This document shows, piece after piece, positions 60,517 to 64,000 of a DNA stretch of 64,000 nucleotides. Made by a program: the position numbers and the translations under genes. Each line of letters begins with the position of its first letter. Positions within the stretch are counted from its first letter, which is position 1. Below the pieces are notes generated by a model that was not told where the DNA came from, ran no database searches, and worked only from the letters and a program-made list of their open reading frames with translations. Source of the stretch: Garcia nutans (taxonomy: Eukaryota; Streptophyta; Magnoliopsida; Malpighiales; Euphorbiaceae); the NCBI GenBank assembly GCA_947685225.1, contig CANTUV010000026.1, positions 59,047,501-59,111,500 on the forward strand, read 5' to 3'.

Positions 60517-63500
60517 ATGGGCGCTTCATTGGCCAAGTACAGGACCCGTCTCCACCACCACCGCCATAACCGCCTCAATGACGACAACCGCCATCAAAAC
60601 CAACACCCATCTCTCCCTCCCACTGCCCCTAGTGCCCCGAATAACCAAAGTCAAGTTCTTTCTTCTAGTACTATCAACCCCACCAATCACATAAACACCG
60701 ATTCCGAATCTAATAACATCTTTCTGCAGAACTATCCAATACCCAATAACCCAATACCTCCTCCTTCTTCTTATTCTTTGTCCAACAGACCCAACACTAC
60801 GGTACGGCCACAAAGCTATGGCTTTTCCGCGCCTGCATTTTACCTTCCATCACCATCTCCTCCTCCTCCTCCTATTTCCTATAATTTCCATAATCATTCT
60901 ATGCCTCGTCCTGTTCCTTTTAGTACTCCATCCAGTGGGTGGGTCCCGAATCGCTCTCCTTTTGTCGGTCCTCCACCACCGCCATATGTTGACCACAACC
61001 AAGCTAAAACGATCAAGAATGATATTAATGTGCATAAGGATAGTATAAGGCTTGTGGTTGATGAGAAAATTTTGGATTCTCATTTGGTTTCTTTTACATT
61101 TGATGCTCTTGTTGATGGCAGGTTTGTATTTTGATTTGATTTTTCCCCTTTTTAGCTTTCGTTTATTTTGAGGTGACTCAAATGAAATAGTTTGTTCTGT
61201 GAGATAAGTATCTTGACTAGGTTGGATTAATGGATTAAAGATTGCTTTTCTTTTCATAATTCTGTGTATGCAAATGACATTTCCTTGTGGGTGTTTGTTA
61301 TTTGTTATTGGATAGTTGTAAAATCGTGCTTTCCATTAGTAAGGGAAAATTTTTAGATCAGAGAATTTCTTCTGCTGCGAAGAATAGATATGTTTTCTTC
61401 TAGAGATTGGCCTTCGTGCCATTTGAAAATTCTTCTGTCTTGAATAAATGAAAGTTCCCACTTCAATATCTCATGGTTCTTAGGCCATTTCCGTATCCCC
61501 TCGCAAGTATATGCCTTTCTTAATTGTATATTAACTCGTTTTGGTATTATCTATTTGACTTTTCTTAGTTGAAAGCTAATTATCTATTTGACTTTTCTTA
61601 GTTGAAAGCTAATGGATGAGATAATCATTTTGAGTGCTGAGTTTTACTATACCATGATCATGACTGACTTCAAGAATAAGGTGTTGGGAGGAATTTTAGA
61701 AATGAGTAGAGTTCGAAATGTTCAGAAGTGAACAAGTAAAATAAAAAATCATTTCTATGTTTAACATCCATCTATCAATATTTGTTGAATGAGTGTTGCA
61801 CATCAGAACAACTATGAATTTTGAAGACTTGCAATGAAGCAGTTTACCGATTGAAGATTGATTTTCCTGGTTAGATTGAAACATCATGCCTTTTTGAATT
61901 TGTTAACTGTAGACTGATGATAGTGTTTCGTACAGGTTCTGGATAGTGATGTTAACGATTCTGAATATACCTTTAATTTATTCTTTACGGTAATACACAC
62001 TTCGGAATGAAATTTTTGCTCTCTGATTTATATATGATACGTGCTAGTTTTCATGCTAATAGAATGGTTTAATTTCTTTAATATTCTTTGAAGGTTGAAA
62101 AACTGACACAATATTGTTGATGAAAAACTTACAAAAAGCAATTTTCTTTCAATACTTAATTTCCTTGTCACATGGTTTTTTTAGAGCATGTTGTGAGTTA
62201 ATTATAAATAAGATATGTTGAATTCTCAGGTGGTTTTTGGAATATTAGACATTTTGAATGCTGGCCATGTTTAAGATATAGTGTTCTGAAAGAACAGACC
62301 TACATGAAAGAATTTTCTTTATAATTTGCATGCGGCATCCTTTTAGTGATGGCATGTTAGTCTAATAGGAATAGTAGCAGTAACATGGTGGTGGTAGTGC
62401 TTCTTTGTATATTGCGATTGATTGTTCTTCAGCTCTGCTAAGAGGAGCAACTATGGTGGACACAGTGATTTTGGTGGACTTGCAGCAGATGCTGGACTTG
62501 GATAGATGCAAATGTGAATTTAGCAGCTGTTATGTGATGAACATAGATATTGCTTATTAGGTTGTCAGTTGTTGCTGCAGGGTGGTGTTATCTTGGCTAA
62601 GTGGATGCTGGTTGAGTCTGATGGTTGGAGGAGGCATTGCTGCCTAGATGGGACATATTTTTCTAATTAATATGGATTGTGAATCCCGTTCTTCCTTTAT
62701 AGGGTAGTAAAATTTTTGCTCATAGAGTTTTAGGATCTTGAAACGGTGAACCTTGATGCAATGGTAAGGTTTTTTTTTCTATAACTAGAAGGATTGGTCA
62801 TGGGTTCCGAGTCATGGAAACAAACTCTCCCCAAAAAATCAAGGAGAAGTTTGCATACATTAAATAGCCGTAGCCTCATGGACAAGGAATGCCCTTTGTA
62901 GTCATAGGATGAAAAAATAAGGTTTTGGATTTTGAGAGCTCTCAAGTATCGTTCCACTTCCCCTTGGTGTTCACAAGCATTATTTGGTAGGGACGTATGG
63001 GTGCTTTGATTGCTTCTCAAAATTTATTTGACTGGCGGATTTTGATCACTATGTACTTGAGTAAAAGGGGCTGCTTCTTTTCTTAATTCTTTATGGCTGT
63101 GCAATTGAGCTGTTTTATGAATTATATTTGTACATATATAGTTCTTCTTGTGTTTATGCCCCCGTCTTTTTGTTACTACGAATCCAGTGTGGGGCTAGTT
63201 ATTCCCTGCACATAAGTAACAAGCTTTCCTTCGTTTAATGCAGCATCACCATATCTTACTTTGCCAAGGAAGAAGTGAACCGTACATTCGTGCCATTGTA
63301 CCCTGAAATCTACATGCCAAGGAAAATTCCCTTCAAGAAAGGACTGGGCCAAATATTCTGTCAGCCCTCAGGAACTGGCATTGACTTCGGCTTCTTTGAG
63401 TTGGAACACCTATCAAAGCCCACACCAGAGGAAGACGTTTTCCCACTTGTTATATGTGCAGAGGCGTGCTTACCTTCTGTCTTTGCAGAAGTAGAGCCTG

Positions 63501-64000
63501 ATCAGCCTCTGCCAACCATGTCTCCTCATGCACAGATTACTCAAGCAGTATTGCTCAAGAATAAGGAGCACCATTTTGAAGTGAAAGTCGTCAGGCAAAT
63601 ATTGTGGGTTGATGGTGTTCGCTATGAGCTGCATGAGATTTATGGCCTTGGCAATTCCAATGAGTCAGATTTTGATGACAGGGAGACAGGTGAAGAATGT
63701 GTCATTTGCATGACTGAGCCAAAGGATACAGCTGTTTTGCCTTGTCGACATATGGTAAGAATGCTGATCTTCAGCATAGTCATATTGTCATTCTCCTTCA
63801 TCGAATTAAATATTTATTATTATACAATTAGTCTCCAAACAACGCATGTTTGATTTTGTTTTATTCAGTAAATGTGTGCTTCTTTTGATTGTCTGAGACA
63901 AGAAACTGGATGCTTGCTTTTCTATCCAATCAGTGAAACATCAACATGTCATATCAATAGGTTGAATCTCAAATGACTTGGCTTAGAATTTGAAGCCATA
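60517..64000 (+). CDS. LOG2/LUL-type RING E3 ubiquitin ligase, 3' end outside window
   Basis: Exon 1 (60517-61121) and exon 2 (63244-63754) encode 372 residues. The start MGASLAKYRTR offers Gly2 for N-myristoylation, as in LOG2. A disordered Pro/His/Asn/Ser-rich region follows (20-165), then the conserved LUL/mahogunin-like core (KDSIRLVVDEKILDSHLVSF, FDALVDG|SITISYFAKEE, KGLGQIFCQPSGTGIDFGFF, ITQAVL, QILWVDGVRYELHEIYGLGN), and the start of the RING finger (EECVICMTEPKDTAVLPCRH). Intron 1 is 2.1 kb and holds a SINE. The last exon(s), with the second half of the RING (normally ending CPICRxPV), lie beyond 64000; exon 2 ends in a good donor (ATG|GTAAGA). In Arabidopsis LOG2 works with the membrane protein GDU1 in amino-acid export. 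Frames and splice sites are intact here. Confidence 0.9.
61546..61611 (+). repeat. Perfect 33-bp tandem duplication
   Basis: ATTATCTATTTGAC...GAAAGCTA is present twice without a base between (61546-61578 and 61579-61611), inside intron 1 of the LOG2-like gene. Confidence 0.95.
62745..62880 (+). mobile_element. SINE in intron 1 of the LOG2-like gene
   Basis: TGATGCAATGGT (62754-62765) resembles an A-box and GGGTTCCGAGTC (62802-62813) a B-box, 36 bases apart, followed by GTGGAAAC-like CATGGAAACAAACTC. The whole text has the wording of a widespread Angiosperm SINE family (a DNA start '...TTGATGCAATGGTAAGGTT...'). It lies in sense orientation. The 3' end is uncertain. Confidence 0.7.

Noticed and set aside
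60526..60813. Arg-rich minus-strand frame
   Set aside because: It is the antisense of the Pro/His/Asn-rich exon 1 of the LOG2-like gene.
62730..63020. 96-codon minus-strand frame in the LOG2 intron
   Set aside because: It lies on the reverse of a SINE and neighbouring intron sequence, with no family features.
1..64000. CRISPR arrays, operons or bacterial defence systems
   Set aside because: Intron-bearing genes, plant families and plant transposons show a plant nuclear genome. The regular repeats seen are microsatellites and tandem duplications, not spaced arrays.

Overview
The window is nuclear DNA of a flowering plant, almost certainly a eudicot. It is very AT-rich, with long (AT)n and (AAT)n tracts. 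Its genes have short exons with GT-AG introns, and they match plant-only families: an ATL RING-H2 ligase, a subgroup Ia bHLH factor, a LOG2/LUL ubiquitin ligase and a plant receptor-like kinase. Mobile DNA of plant type is common: SINEs with tRNA-like promoters, a Stowaway MITE, an L1-type LINE and a solo LTR. A rosid, perhaps a Malpighiales species, would fit the wording of the proteins, but that is an impression and not a demonstration.

Layout. Positions 1-2270 hold non-coding DNA with a 13-bp perfect hairpin. A FAM86/EEF2KMT-like methyltransferase lies at 2271-5873 (+), recognisable exon by exon but carrying several disabling changes. A small unidentified gene or remnant follows at 7453-8230 (+), with a repeat inserted in it, and a short F-box-like reading frame sits at 9522-9773 (+). 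A complete bHLH94/96-type transcription factor occupies 12667-13879 (-), with a G-box and a Stowaway MITE just upstream. Positions 14.4-38.7 kb are a 24-kb gene desert of AT-rich repeats, SINEs, MITEs and several direct duplications. A 5'-truncated, decayed LINE (38755-42095) contains a nested 497-bp solo LTR. A further SINE (43.8 kb) precedes an intact single-exon ATL6/ATL31-like gene (45741-46853, +).

The right third is gene-dense. A nucleotide-excision-repair gene, ERCC1, has its promoter and first two exons duplicated in tandem (1.39-kb units with a 22-bp spacer) and an apparent 8-nt deletion in exon 4. On the other strand follow a receptor-like kinase (53565-57134, -), broken by a repeat insertion, a lost exon segment and a frameshift, and an ALG13-like fragment (58439-58945, -), also broken. 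A LOG2/LUL-type RING ligase (60517 to beyond the window end, +) is intact as far as it can be seen.

The main message is that four of the nine recognisable or partly recognisable genes (FAM86-like, ERCC1, the kinase, ALG13-like) show independent disabling changes, while the bHLH, ATL and LOG2-like genes are clean. With the many local direct duplications and transposon insertions, this looks like a chromosome segment losing redundant genes: one copy of an old or recent whole-genome duplication, a non-recombining region, or, less excitingly, a poorly polished or haplotype-mixed assembly. The genes do not form a pathway together. I found no CRISPR array, operon or clearly new biological system.
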